Both the position numbers and the translations under genes were made by a program. 20,926 bases of DNA from an uncultured Flavobacteriales bacterium (lineage in GTDB: Bacteria; Bacteroidota; Bacteroidia; Flavobacteriales_D; Crocinitomicaceae). This document shows, piece by piece, positions 8,314 to 16,743 of this stretch (its first letter is position 1; every line of letters begins with the position of its first letter). The stretch covers positions 1 through 20,926 of the forward strand of contig CAIUKX010000088.1 of assembly GCA_903899795.1 (NCBI GenBank), in the 5' to 3' direction. The notes beneath the pieces are model-generated. The model did not search any database. It worked only from the letters and a program-made list of their open reading frames with translations, and was not told where the DNA came from.

Positions 8314-8395
8314 AATTTTATATTTTCAATGATTTTAGAACAGTTTTCTCTTCATCACGATTTTGGTTAGATATTCAGTTTTATACTTGGTCAAG

Positions 8396-8420
8396 TATTA
8401 AACATCAAACATTCAAAATC
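8396..8420. repeat. Low-complexity intergenic repeat (AACATCAAAC/ATTCAAAATC)
   Basis: Short run of the same word family as 6309-6340, just downstream of the tig stop codon. Confidence 0.45.
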
Positions 8421-8423
8421 ATT

Positions 8424-9779
8424 CTAGTTCTTTCCTGCCAATTCTATGAATGCATCGTAGGATATTTCTTTTTCATTTAATTTTACTGTTGACTTGAAGA
8501 ATTGTGTGATTTTTTGGTCAGCAAGCATTTCAACAATACGATTTGCTTCTTCTTTTTTAGCTAACAAGCCCATCGCTGTTTCAGTAAGTTCTTTATCCTC
8601 TGGTGCAGGCATTCCGTATTGAGCAAAATTACTGATCAATAACCCTTTTGTAAACTCGATTATTTCTTGATTCTCAATTGTTAAACCATTTGTTTTAAAT
8701 ATGCTTCCCTGAATCAATTGCCATTTAAGGCTTTTTGAATATCCGTCATATTCAGCTTCGATTTGTTCTGGAAGAATTGGTTTTTCATTTGAAAGGCGAA
8801 TCCATCTTTTCAAGAATGCATCCGGTAAATTCATTTTTGTTTTTTCGATCAAGTCTTCAAAAATAGTTTTAGCCAACAATCTATCTGAATCGTTTACGAA
8901 CATATTCTGAAGATCAGAAGTGATTTTTTCTTTCAATTGAGCTTCAGAAGTAACAGCTCCAGGACCGAATAAACGATCAAATAATTCTTGACTTAATTCA
9001 GCCAATTCCATTCGCTTAATCTCATTGATAGTGATTTGGAATTTATCGCAGATTGTTGCTAATTCATCTTCCTTGATACCAAGCATTGCAGCAGTATCTT
9101 TTCCGCCTCTGGAAACAGAAGCTGGAGTGACAACTAGCTTATCACCGATTTTTTTACCAATGATTGCTTTTTTCACTTTCGCATCTTCAATGAACTCAAC
9201 TGAAATGGTTGAAGAGTGAAGAATACCACCTTCTTTAATACTTTCATCGTTATTTAGTTCAACGAATTGAGCAAGTACCAAATCAGATTCTGAAACTACA
9301 TCAGCACCTATTAATTTTCCGTAACGACGACGAAGGTCTTCAATTTGTTTAGAAACCAAAGCATCATCCACCTTTACTTTTACATATTCATATTTGCTTT
9401 TATCAGAAAGTTGGATGTTAACCTCAGGTGTAAGTCCAATTTCATAGTGGAATTCAAAATCAGTTGGTTTTGAAAAATCACCTTTTACATGGTCATTTTC
9501 AGTTGGGATAGGATTTCCAAGTACTTCAATTTTGTTTTCAGATATGAAGCTGTAAAGAGAATCATTTACCAATTTATTCAAAACTTCAGCTAAGGCTGAT
9601 CTCCCGTGTTGCTTTTCAATAAGAGACATTGGAACATTTCCAGGTCTGAATCCTGGCATTTTAATTGTTTTGCGATGTTTTTCAAGTGTAGCTTTCAATT
9701 TTGGCTGGTAATCTGCCGGTGAAATTTGAACTTTTAAAATTGCATTGGTCGCATTTACATCTTCTCTAGTAACAATCAT
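8424..9779 (-). CDS. tig: Trigger factor, ribosome-associated chaperone
   Basis: Binds nascent chains at the ribosome exit tunnel and assists folding. At 451 aa it is slightly longer than the roughly 432-aa E. coli protein, which is usual in Bacteroidota. The N-terminal ribosome-binding domain (about 1-115) contains the docking loop MPGFRPGNVPMSLIEKQHG. The middle region (about 150-250) is in the position of the FKBP-type PPIase domain but is divergent and includes QFVELNNDESIKEGG. The C-terminal helical chaperone arms follow. The ATG at 9779 gives the canonical start. It is downstream of tRNA-Leu on the same strand, separated by a terminator hairpin. No clear TAnnTTTG box is seen in the 35 nt between hairpin and start. 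Confidence 0.95.
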   Translation of the reverse strand: MIVTREDVNATNAILKVQISPADYQPKLKATLEKHRKTIKMPGFRPGNVPMSLIEKQHGRSALAEVLNKLVNDSLYSFISENKIEVLGNPIPTENDHVKGDFSKPTDFEFHYEIGLTPEVNIQLSDKSKYEYVKVKVDDALVSKQIEDLRRRYGKLIGADVVSESDLVLAQFVELNNDESIKEGGILHSSTISVEFIEDAKVKKAIIGKKIGDKLVVTPASVSRGGKDTAAMLGIKEDELATICDKFQITINEIKRMELAELSQELFDRLFGPGAVTSEAQLKEKITSDLQNMFVNDSDRLLAKTIFEDLIEKTKMNLPDAFLKRWIRLSNEKPILPEQIEAEYDGYSKSLKWQLIQGSIFKTNGLTIENQEIIEFTKGLLISNFAQYGMPAPEDKELTETAMGLLAKKEEANRIVEMLADQKITQFFKSTVKLNEKEISYDAFIELAGKN

Positions 9780-9810
9780 TTTGCTAATTTTTAAAAAACT
9801 TTATAAAACA

Positions 9811-9840
9811 AAAAATGGTATTAGCGAACTAATACCATTA
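9811..9840 (-). terminator. Hairpin terminator downstream of tRNA-Leu
   Basis: On the minus strand an 11-bp perfect stem (9839-9829 with 9824-9814) closes a TTCG tetraloop and is followed by TTT-rich sequence. It begins 7 nt after the tRNA 3' end and lies about 35 nt before the tig start. It is either the tRNA terminator or a partial attenuator controlling read-through into tig. Confidence 0.8.
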
Positions 9841-9845
9841 TCAAG

Positions 9846-9927
9846 TGAGGATAGAGGGAGTCGAACCCACACGCCGCGAGGCACTAGATCCTAAGTCTAG
9901 CATGTCTACCAATTCCACCATATCCCC
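9846..9927 (-). tRNA. tRNA-Leu, anticodon UAG
   Basis: 82-nt class II tRNA. The acceptor stem GGGGATA pairs with TATCCTC through one G-U. The D-arm is GTGGAATTGGTAGAC. The anticodon stem CTAGA/TCTAG encloses the loop CTTAGGA, with TAG as anticodon (reads CUA and other CUN leucine codons). A long variable arm has a GCC/GGC stem. The T-loop is TTCGACT. The discriminator base is A, and CCA is not encoded, so it must be added after transcription. The T-stem as read, GTGGG with CCCTC, contains one U-U mismatch. Confidence 0.95.
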
Positions 9928-9992
9928 CTGAAAGTACACAGTGACAGACAGTCAAAGTGATTTTTACAGTACCCATTTCGTTTAATGGTGTG

Positions 9993-10000
9993 CAAAGATA
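9993..10000 (-). promoter_or_regulatory. Putative tRNA-Leu promoter, -7 box TATCTTTG
   Basis: Minus-strand TATCTTTG fully matches TAnnTTTG and lies 66 nt upstream of the tRNA 5' end, leaving a leader of about 60 nt for processing. No clear -33 TTG is present. Confidence 0.45.
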
Positions 10001-10141
10001 TTTATTTATTTTTGATTACGAAAAGAAAGTTGATATTTTTTCGGTTTTCAAGCAGATGATTACTTGTGAATCCTGGTGATCTTTCTGATTTTGGAACTCG
10101 GTTGAATCGGATGACGAGACACTTGCTAAAAAAATAATAGT

Positions 10142-10149
10142 TATTTTTG
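10142..10149 (+). promoter_or_regulatory. Putative idi promoter, -7 box TATTTTTG
   Basis: TATTTTTG matches TAnnTTTG, 31 nt before the idi start. A TTG at 10123-10125 is 16 nt upstream, one short of the usual 17-23. It would serve idi and the overlapping pterin gene. Confidence 0.45.
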
Positions 10150-10179
10150 GGAAGAATAATTTAAAAATAGATTTACACA

Positions 10180-10725
10180 TTGAATAATTCCGAACGTAAA
10201 GAAGTTATTTTGGTTGACACTTCTGATCTGGAAATCGGTAGGATGGAAAAGCTGGAAGCTCATCAAAAGGGACTTCTGCACCGTGCTTTTTCTGTTTTTG
10301 TTTTTAACAGGTCGAATCAACTTTTGCTTCAGCGCAGAGCCATGGGGAAATATCATTCTGAAGATTTGTGGACAAATACCTGTTGCAGCCATCCCGAACC
10401 GGGGGAATCCATTACGGATGCAGCGAAAAGAAGATTGATGGAAGAAATGGGGTTTACATGTGAATTACACACATCATTTTCATTTATCTATCATGTAGCA
10501 CTCGATAATGGTTTGGAAGAACATGAATTGGATCATATTGTGTTTGGTATCTCTGATGAAACACCTGTACTTAATCCCGTCGAAGCAAGCGATTATACAT
10601 GGAAAACCTTGGATGAGATTCGAATAGAAATGGCTGAATTTCCTGAAAAATATACAAGTTGGTTCAAAATTATTCTCAATGAACATTTTGAACAATTGTC
10701 TGATGCATTGAAACTAATAGTATGA
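10180..10725 (+). CDS. idi: Isopentenyl-diphosphate delta-isomerase, type I (Nudix fold)
   Basis: Interconverts isopentenyl and dimethylallyl diphosphate for isoprenoid synthesis. The 181-aa length matches the E. coli enzyme. Visible residues are the metal-binding histidines H28 and H34 (AHQKGLLHRAFS), the active-site Cys69 and metal ligand H71 in WTNTCCSHPEPGE, a Nudix-like helix EAAKRRLMEEMGF-type stretch (here DAAKRRLMEEMGF), and the acidic EEHELDH motif carrying the catalytic glutamate. The start codon is TTG. An in-frame TAG four codons upstream rules out a longer ATG start. The first internal ATG (Met22) would remove the conserved first strand. The 3' end overlaps the next gene by ATGA. 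Confidence 0.94.
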   Translation: MNNSERKEVILVDTSDLEIGRMEKLEAHQKGLLHRAFSVFVFNRSNQLLLQRRAMGKYHSEDLWTNTCCSHPEPGESITDAAKRRLMEEMGFTCELHTSFSFIYHVALDNGLEEHELDHIVFGISDETPVLNPVEASDYTWKTLDEIRIEMAEFPEKYTSWFKIILNEHFEQLSDALKLIV

Positions 10726-11126
10726 AAGTTTGTAGAAGAGAAACATTTAACGCTGCACATCGCCTTTTCAAAGAAGGATGGTCTGATGAAAAAAATGAAG
10801 AAGTTTTCGGAAAATGTAGTAATCCCAATTATCATGGGCATAATTATGTGCTCGAAACATGGGTGGAAGGACCAATCGATCCTGAGACAGGCTACGTTAT
10901 CGATTTGAAAAAATTAAAAGAGTTGGTTAGAGGTGAAGTTACCGATCGATTTGATCACGCTAATTTAAATTTAGATTGTCCTGAATTTAAAAATATCAAT
11001 CCTACTTGTGAAAATATTGCTCTCGTAATCTGGAATATTCTCCGCGTGAAATTGGATGAAAAATACAAGCTTACCGTTCGACTTTGGGAAACAGAGAATA
11101 ACGTGAGTGAATACAGCGGAGAGTAA
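10722..11126 (+). CDS. 6-pyruvoyl-tetrahydropterin synthase family protein (PTPS/QueD)
   Basis: Member of the zinc-dependent pterin synthase family acting on dihydroneopterin triphosphate. In 134 aa the zinc histidines are H13 (FNAAHRLF), H38 and H40 (YHGHNY), with the catalytic cysteine C32. FDHANLN and the late WETENN carry the conserved His and Glu. The C-x5-HGH spacing is the one I associate with PTPS proper (tetrahydrobiopterin type). QueD of queuosine synthesis normally has C-x3-HGH. I therefore leave the symbol empty. The ATGA overlap with idi implies translational coupling, though the two pathways are chemically unrelated. Confidence 0.9.
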   Translation: MKVCRRETFNAAHRLFKEGWSDEKNEEVFGKCSNPNYHGHNYVLETWVEGPIDPETGYVIDLKKLKELVRGEVTDRFDHANLNLDCPEFKNINPTCENIALVIWNILRVKLDEKYKLTVRLWETENNVSEYSGE

Positions 11127-11259
11127 TTGTTTTTCTACTTATAAGATAGAACAATAGAGATTTATTTACCTTTTATCAGGGATTATAGTAACTTCATCTA
11201 AAACTTAGGTTTTGTTTCGGATAATATTTGTACATTGATTGTGCTAAACTATTATTCAG

Positions 11260-13638
11260 ATGAAACAAATCTTACTTACACTATGTGGCATGTTTGTGTG
11301 CCTTTCCCACTTTGCTCAACAAAATTATTCTCGTGTAAAGATTTATACAGATTCTAAAGGGCTTCAACAATTATCAGAATTAGGTGTGACTATCGATCAC
11401 GGTGTCTCCAAAAAAGATATTTTCTTTATAAGTGATTTTTCGGAATCCGAAATTACACGTATGAAAGACAATGGTTTTCAGTATGAAATCTTGATTCAAG
11501 ATGTAAAACAATATTACAAAGATCAAAACCTGAAACCTGCTCAGCCTATTGAAAAAAATGCGACTTGTAGTGCTTCAGGAAATGGAGGTGGTTCAACTTT
11601 TACGCCAAATGTCCCGTCCAATTTTACACATGGATCAATGGGGGGATATTATACGTATCAGGAATTTTTGGATCAACTGGATTCAATGGTTGCGAAGTAT
11701 CCAGCATTGATTTCACCAAGAGCAACAATCAGTAACTATCAAACATTTCAGGGAAGACCAATTTATTGGATGCGTATCTCCGATAATGCGAATACAGATG
11801 AAACAAATGAAACTGAGGTTTTATACAGCGGAGTTCATCATGCCAGAGAGCCGATATCCATGTCGGAATTGGTTTTTTACATGTGGTATTTATTAGAGCA
11901 TTATGCAACAAGTGAAGAGATTCAATTTTTGGTAAATAATACGGAGTTGTATTTTGTTCCTTGCGTGAATCCAGACGGTTATATTTATAATCACACTACG
12001 GATCCAACGGGTGGAGGAATGCATCGAAAAAATTGCCGTAATGTTGGTACAACAAATATAGGAGTAGATATCAACAGAAATTATTCGTATGGCTGGGGAA
12101 CAACTGGTGTAAGTTTTAATTTGGATGACGATACGTATCCGGGAACAGGAGCATTTTCAGAACCGGAAACACAAGCAATGAAATGGTTTTGTGAGCAGCG
12201 TGATTTTATGTTTGCCTTCAATGCGCACTCTTATGCTAACGATATTTTGTATCCGATTGGAACAACAACGACTGAATTTGCTGTAGATAATGATTATTTG
12301 GCAGCGTTTACATCCAATATGGTTCAATACAATGGATTTGCGAACATGAAAAGTTCGGATATGTATCCTGCTTCGGGAGATTCGGATGATTTCATGTATA
12401 AAGAAGATACGATCAATAAGCCTAAGATTTTTGCAATGACTCCCGAAATCGGGAGTGATGCTCAAGGATTCTGGCCAGCAGAATCAGATATTAATTCACT
12501 GTGTCAGGATATGGTTTATCCGGATTTAATGTTGGCACATTTGACACACAAATATTTAGATGTAAAAGATTTGGATCCTTCCCAAATTGAAACAATGACG
12601 GGTGATTTCAATCATTCAGCGTATCGATTGGGACAAGAGTCAGGACCAGTTACCGTGTCTATTGAACCCCTTATAGGAATTCAGTCGGTGGGTACACCTT
12701 CTATTCATGACATTGCAATTATGCAAACGGAGAACGGCGCCATTTCTTATGTGTTAAATCCTTCGATCCAATTTGGAGATCCGATTAAATATGTTTTGAA
12801 TACCGATTATGGTTTATGGATCGATCGTGATACGATTACCAAAACATTCGGAAGTATCACTTTACAACTATTGGACAATGCAACAACTAATTCCGGATGG
12901 ACAGGTTCATGGGGACTTTCGAGTACTCAATATTATTCTCCTTCCAATTCATTTACGGACAGTCCGAACGGAAATTATTCGATGTACGCAAATACGTTGA
13001 CCTCGTTAATTCAACCGATAAATTTGACAAATGCTACTTCAGCGATGATTTCCTTCTATGCAAAATGGGATATAGAATCCAGTTATGATTTTTGCCAGTT
13101 CCAAGTTTCTGTAGATGGTGGTTCAAATTGGATTCCTCAATGCGGACATTATACAGTTGCAGGAAGTGGACCAGCAGCTGGAGGTGTACAACCTTTGAAT
13201 CAACCCTTATATGAGGGGACGCAATCTACATGGGTTAGAGAGGAAATTAATTTGAGTGATTATCTGGGACATACTATTAAAGTTCGTTTCAATCTTCAGT
13301 CTGACGGAGGTCTGCAAAAAGACGGGTTCTATTATGACGATTTCCAGGTGATGTATAATCAGCCAAATGGTGCTGGTTTGGATGAGCTGACATTGGAGAT
13401 GAAAACAATGCCAAATCCAGCGAGTACCTTCGCTTATGTGAGCCTGTCGAAAGTACTGAACAAGGGTTCTGTTAAGTTGTATGATCAGACCGGAAAACTG
13501 GTGCAAAATCAAGATATACAACAGCCAACCAATAAAGTAACGATTGATGTGGAAAAATTACCTGTAGGAATTTACACGGTGCATTTGACCGGGACGAATA
13601 TGGTTGTGAAACCAGTAAAATTGGTAGTGGTACATTAA
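11260..13638 (+). CDS. Secreted M14 zinc carboxypeptidase with T9SS sorting domain
   Basis: Extracellular metallocarboxypeptidase, closest in pattern to carboxypeptidase T. The 792-aa product has a signal peptide (about 1-19, ending HFAQ) and a propeptide to about 115. The M14 catalytic domain spans about 125-440. Zinc ligands are H194 and E197 (HHARE) and H323 (FNAHSYANDILYPIG). INRNYSYGW gives substrate-binding Asn and Arg, and E396 in MTPEIGS is the catalytic glutamate. A beta-sandwich, perhaps MAM-like or jelly-roll, lies at about 545-700. The last 75 or so residues (PNPASTFAYVSLS to GIYTVHLTGTNMVVKPVKL) form a type A T9SS C-terminal sorting domain. It stands alone, 133 nt after the pterin gene. 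Confidence 0.94.
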   Translation: MKQILLTLCGMFVCLSHFAQQNYSRVKIYTDSKGLQQLSELGVTIDHGVSKKDIFFISDFSESEITRMKDNGFQYEILIQDVKQYYKDQNLKPAQPIEKNATCSASGNGGGSTFTPNVPSNFTHGSMGGYYTYQEFLDQLDSMVAKYPALISPRATISNYQTFQGRPIYWMRISDNANTDETNETEVLYSGVHHAREPISMSELVFYMWYLLEHYATSEEIQFLVNNTELYFVPCVNPDGYIYNHTTDPTGGGMHRKNCRNVGTTNIGVDINRNYSYGWGTTGVSFNLDDDTYPGTGAFSEPETQAMKWFCEQRDFMFAFNAHSYANDILYPIGTTTTEFAVDNDYLAAFTSNMVQYNGFANMKSSDMYPASGDSDDFMYKEDTINKPKIFAMTPEIGSDAQGFWPAESDINSLCQDMVYPDLMLAHLTHKYLDVKDLDPSQIETMTGDFNHSAYRLGQESGPVTVSIEPLIGIQSVGTPSIHDIAIMQTENGAISYVLNPSIQFGDPIKYVLNTDYGLWIDRDTITKTFGSITLQLLDNATTNSGWTGSWGLSSTQYYSPSNSFTDSPNGNYSMYANTLTSLIQPINLTNATSAMISFYAKWDIESSYDFCQFQVSVDGGSNWIPQCGHYTVAGSGPAAGGVQPLNQPLYEGTQSTWVREEINLSDYLGHTIKVRFNLQSDGGLQKDGFYYDDFQVMYNQPNGAGLDELTLEMKTMPNPASTFAYVSLSKVLNKGSVKLYDQTGKLVQNQDIQQPTNKVTIDVEKLPVGIYTVHLTGTNMVVKPVKLVVVH

Positions 13639-13669
13639 GAAATTATGAAGCATTATTTTTCGAAAAACT

Positions 13670-13703
13670 TTTGTTGGGTGTGAAACACATTTGATTACTT
13701 TTG
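13670..13703 (+). promoter_or_regulatory. Putative promoter of the PafA-like gene
   Basis: TTTGTTG (13670-13676) followed 19 nt later by TACTTTTG (13696-13703). Both elements fit the Bacteroidota consensus with normal spacing. It is among the best promoter matches in the window and lies 24 nt before the ATG at 13728. Confidence 0.6.
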
Positions 13704-13727
13704 ATCTGTACTTTAAATTGAATACAC

Positions 13728-15371
13728 ATGTCAACTGTTCGCATTCTGATTGTTGCTTTACTTTTAATACCCACTTTTGTTTCAGCGCAACAACCTCATT
13801 CTCCAAAGTTGGTAGTAGGAATTGTTGTAGATCAAATGTGTTACGAGTATCTATACCGTTATCAGGCCAAGTTTTCGGAGGATGGATTCAAGAAACTGAT
13901 GACCCAGGGGACAAACTGCAGAAATGCACAATACAATTATGTACCCACTTTTACGGGGCCTGGACATGCATCGATTTACACAGGAACAACACCCACAAAT
14001 CATGGGATTGTAGCCAACGACTGGTACGACAGAAATACAGGTACAACGGTTAATTGTGTAGATGATTCTACCGTTACGGGTATTGGTACCAATTCTGATG
14101 AAGGAAAATGCTCTCCTTATTATTTGAAAGCCAATACCATTACTGATCAATTAAGGTTAACTTATCCCACAGCAAAGGTAATTTCTGCTTCAATCAAGGA
14201 TAGAGGAGCCATTTTACCGGGTGGACATATGTCAAATGGATCGTATTGGTTTGATTATACGATTGGAAAATTTGTAACGAGTAGTTTTTATAAAAAGGAA
14301 TTACCACATTGGGTAAACACATTCAATGGAAAAAATTATCCTGATCAGTATTTGAAGCAAAAGTGGGATACGTATAAGGATAAATCTACCTATACCGAAA
14401 GTGGTCCGGATAATTCTCCGTATGAGCAAATTCTCAGAAATAAAAAGACACCTACATTTCCGTATTATTTGGATTCTATGTGTCAAGGCAAAGCCGATTA
14501 TCATTTATTTACAGCGACACCTTTTGCGAATACTTATTTGACTGATTTTGCAATTGAATCAATCCTTAATGAAATGTTGGGACAGGATCACCAAACCGAT
14601 ATTTTATGTATCAGTTATTCGACACCTGATATTGTTGGACATGCTTTTGGTCCACAATCGATAGAGTTGGAAGATGTTTACATTCGTCTGGATTTGGAAA
14701 TTGCTCGATTGATAAAGCAATTGGAAGAAAAAGTTGGAAAAGATCAATTTGTCTTGTTTTTAACAGCTGATCATGCAGTTGTTCCGGTTCCTCAATATTT
14801 GATCGATAATAAATTGCCGGGTGGATATGTTTTTACAGATGTGAATTTATTGAAACTGGAAGAAGATGTCAAAAACACATTTAATGTTGATTTGATTTTA
14901 GCCGAAGAAAACAACAATATTTATTTGGATGTTGAAACGATTGAATTAATGAAAATCAATAGAGTGGAGGTGGAAACGTTTATTGCCAATGAAATTTCGA
15001 AGTGGGAAGGTGTAAAATCGGTGTTTACAACTGAACAATTGAAAAACTCACCGGCTGATAACGGTTGGAGAGATATGATTCGTCAAGGTTTTGTTTCTGG
15101 ACGAAGCGGTGATATCATTTACATGCTCGAACCCGGATTTCTTCCTAAAAGTAAAGATTCAGAATCGGCTCGTAAAGGTACCAGTCATGGTTCCGCATTT
15201 GCTTACGATACACATGTACCCTTGTTATGGTATGGAAAGAACATCAAACATCAGGAAGTCTTCAAACGGGTAAATATTACCGATATCACTGCAACATTGA
15301 CACATATTCTGTATCTTCAAAAACCAAATGCGACGATTGGAGAACCTATTTTGGAATTGCTTTGTAAATAA
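13728..15371 (+). CDS. pafA: PafA-like alkaline phosphatase/phosphodiesterase
   Basis: Exported phosphomonoesterase of the alkaline phosphatase superfamily. The 547-aa product has a signal peptide (about 1-20, cut after VSA). The residues known from PafA are all visible: metal ligand D35 in IVVDQM, nucleophile T76 in PTFTGPGHAS, N97 in VANDWYD, K157 and R159 in SIKDRGA, the metal site DIVGHAFG, the TADHAV Asp-His pair, and the late histidine in GTSHGSAFAYD. The K-x-R pair separates PafA monoesterases from NPP-type diesterases. It follows the M14 gene by 89 nt and probably scavenges phosphate in the periplasm. No T9SS tail is present. Whether it responds to phosphate cannot be seen here. Confidence 0.93.
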   Translation: MSTVRILIVALLLIPTFVSAQQPHSPKLVVGIVVDQMCYEYLYRYQAKFSEDGFKKLMTQGTNCRNAQYNYVPTFTGPGHASIYTGTTPTNHGIVANDWYDRNTGTTVNCVDDSTVTGIGTNSDEGKCSPYYLKANTITDQLRLTYPTAKVISASIKDRGAILPGGHMSNGSYWFDYTIGKFVTSSFYKKELPHWVNTFNGKNYPDQYLKQKWDTYKDKSTYTESGPDNSPYEQILRNKKTPTFPYYLDSMCQGKADYHLFTATPFANTYLTDFAIESILNEMLGQDHQTDILCISYSTPDIVGHAFGPQSIELEDVYIRLDLEIARLIKQLEEKVGKDQFVLFLTADHAVVPVPQYLIDNKLPGGYVFTDVNLLKLEEDVKNTFNVDLILAEENNNIYLDVETIELMKINRVEVETFIANEISKWEGVKSVFTTEQLKNSPADNGWRDMIRQGFVSGRSGDIIYMLEPGFLPKSKDSESARKGTSHGSAFAYDTHVPLLWYGKNIKHQEVFKRVNITDITATLTHILYLQKPNATIGEPILELLCK

Positions 15372-15400
15372 TGTTAGATTTTTGATGTTGAATGTTTTAT
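15371..15400. repeat. Low-complexity intergenic repeat (minus-strand AACATC/AAATC words)
   Basis: The minus strand reads AACATTCAACATC then AAAAATCTAACAT. It shares words with 6309-6340 and 8396-8420 and starts at the pafA stop codon. Confidence 0.45.
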
Positions 15401-15471
15401 TGAAAAAGTCCTAGTCAAACAGGGGAAAGTTGGTACAGAGCAACGAAATCAATTTTTGTATCGAAGTCAGA

Positions 15472-16743
15472 CTAGTTAATGCTCACTTTCCAAATTTCCT
15501 CAGATTCTTCAGTTGTAACAGCTTCGCCACTAATTCTGATTCCGACACACCAAAGAATTTTTTCATCGTCGACCAAAACCAGTATGTTTTCTTTTTGATT
15601 GGAAGGTGTTTTCGCATCTTTAATGACATCGGAAAGCAATTTACTCCCCTTCATTCCTAGAGGTTTCATTCGATCGCCAGGGAGCCATTTTCGAAGTTTT
15701 AATTTACCTTTTATTTTTGAGGCATCGAGGTAAATTACGTCTTTGCTGTATTTTGCTGGAAGTTGATATACCTTTTCAATAGTAAGTTCTGGAATATCCG
15801 ATGGATTACTTTTCAAACGGAGGAATTGAAAATAAAGATCTTCTCTTAGAATGCCATAAAATAGTGAATGGGAAGCCGTTTCAAAAGCAATCCTTTTTCC
15901 TTTTTGAGAAAATCGGATTTTATTAACTTCTTCTGCTAATCCTGCTTTTTGTCCCAGTTGACGGAATAATTCGATTTTTTCTACTTCATTCAAAGCATCA
16001 TAAACAGCAAAAGAAATCTGCTGGTGATCATTTACTTCATTGATAAGCGGGGTGATTTTTTTTTCAAGTTCATTTTGTGTTTCCTGGAATTTTTCGATCA
16101 ATAACAAGATGCTTTTTTTTAAGCTTGGAATTTGATTCTGAAGATCAGGGAGTATGATATTACGAAGAATATTTCGGACATATTTATTGGTTTTGTTCGA
16201 ATAATCTTCCCTCCATTCCACATTGTTTTGCTGAGCATAGTGAATGATTTCCTCTTTTGAAAAAGGAAGTAAAGGTCGAATAATCCGATGATGTTCAGTC
16301 GGCATACAAGCCATTCCCATTATTCCTGATTTACGGGCGAGATGCATGAAGAATGTTTCGATTTGATCGTCTTCGTGTTGTGCCAAGACAATGTAATTAT
16401 TTTCGGAAAGTTGTTTCTTGGATTCAAAAAAGTCATACCGAACAATGCGTGCCTTTTCCTGTAAATTTCCTCCAGATTTGTCAAGTTGTGCTTGAAGATC
16501 TATTCGGTAGACATGACATGGAATGGCTAATTTTTTACACGTTTCTTCCACCAATTGCTGATCAGCTTCGGAATCCTTTCCCCGTAATTGATAATTGACA
16601 TGCAGAACTTCAAAATCCCATTTCGCTTTGTGTAAAATTGAAAGTAAGGTCATGGAATCAACACCACCACTGCAACCAAGGAATATTTTTTTGGAAGATA
16701 GAAGTGACCAATTTTGAATGATATGTTGATCGAGTTTACTCAT
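15472..16743 (-). CDS. tilS: tRNA(Ile)-lysidine synthase TilS
   Basis: Modifies C34 of the CAU-anticodon tRNA-Ile to lysidine so that it reads AUA. The 423-aa protein carries the PP-loop SGGVDS at residues 25-30. EVLHVNYQLRGKDSEADQQL and ALAQHEDDQIETF-type helices (here VLAQHEDDQIETFFM) are typical of TilS. WREDYSNKTNKYVRNILRNIILP is the conserved tRNA-binding stretch. A C-terminal TilS domain (about 335-423) includes LKLRKWLPGDRMKPLGMKGSKLLSD. The ATG overlaps the pabB stop by 8 nt (ATGAGTAA), so the two are cotranscribed and coupled. It converges on pafA with a 100-nt gap and no clear stem-loop terminator. Confidence 0.95.
   Translation of the reverse strand: MSKLDQHIIQNWSLLSSKKIFLGCSGGVDSMTLLSILHKAKWDFEVLHVNYQLRGKDSEADQQLVEETCKKLAIPCHVYRIDLQAQLDKSGGNLQEKARIVRYDFFESKKQLSENNYIVLAQHEDDQIETFFMHLARKSGIMGMACMPTEHHRIIRPLLPFSKEEIIHYAQQNNVEWREDYSNKTNKYVRNILRNIILPDLQNQIPSLKKSILLLIEKFQETQNELEKKITPLINEVNDHQQISFAVYDALNEVEKIELFRQLGQKAGLAEEVNKIRFSQKGKRIAFETASHSLFYGILREDLYFQFLRLKSNPSDIPELTIEKVYQLPAKYSKDVIYLDASKIKGKLKLRKWLPGDRMKPLGMKGSKLLSDVIKDAKTPSNQKENILVLVDDEKILWCVGIRISGEAVTTEESEEIWKVSIN

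Noticed and set aside
8383..8398. Inverted repeat ATACTTG-GT-CAAGTAT downstream of tig
   Set aside because: The arms are 7 bp and AT-rich with no T-run or nearby start codon. It could be chance, and a stronger terminator lies just beyond.
11127..11160. Possible hairpin after the pterin gene (TTGTT..CTA with TAGAACAA)
   Set aside because: The stem has a three-base bulge, is AT-rich and lacks a T-run, so it is not a convincing terminator.
11222..11230. TAATATTTG as promoter for the M14 gene
   Set aside because: It needs three bases between TA and TTTG and has no well-placed -33 element, so it was not listed as a feature.
13691..14053. 120-aa open frame overlapping the start of pafA
   Set aside because: It is a shadow of pafA in another frame, cysteine- and serine-rich with no recognisable pattern, while pafA shows every catalytic residue.
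15401..15471. CTAGTC and GACTAG words between pafA and tilS as a terminator stem
   Set aside because: The 6-bp arms are about 50 nt apart with no T-run; pairing at that distance is weak.
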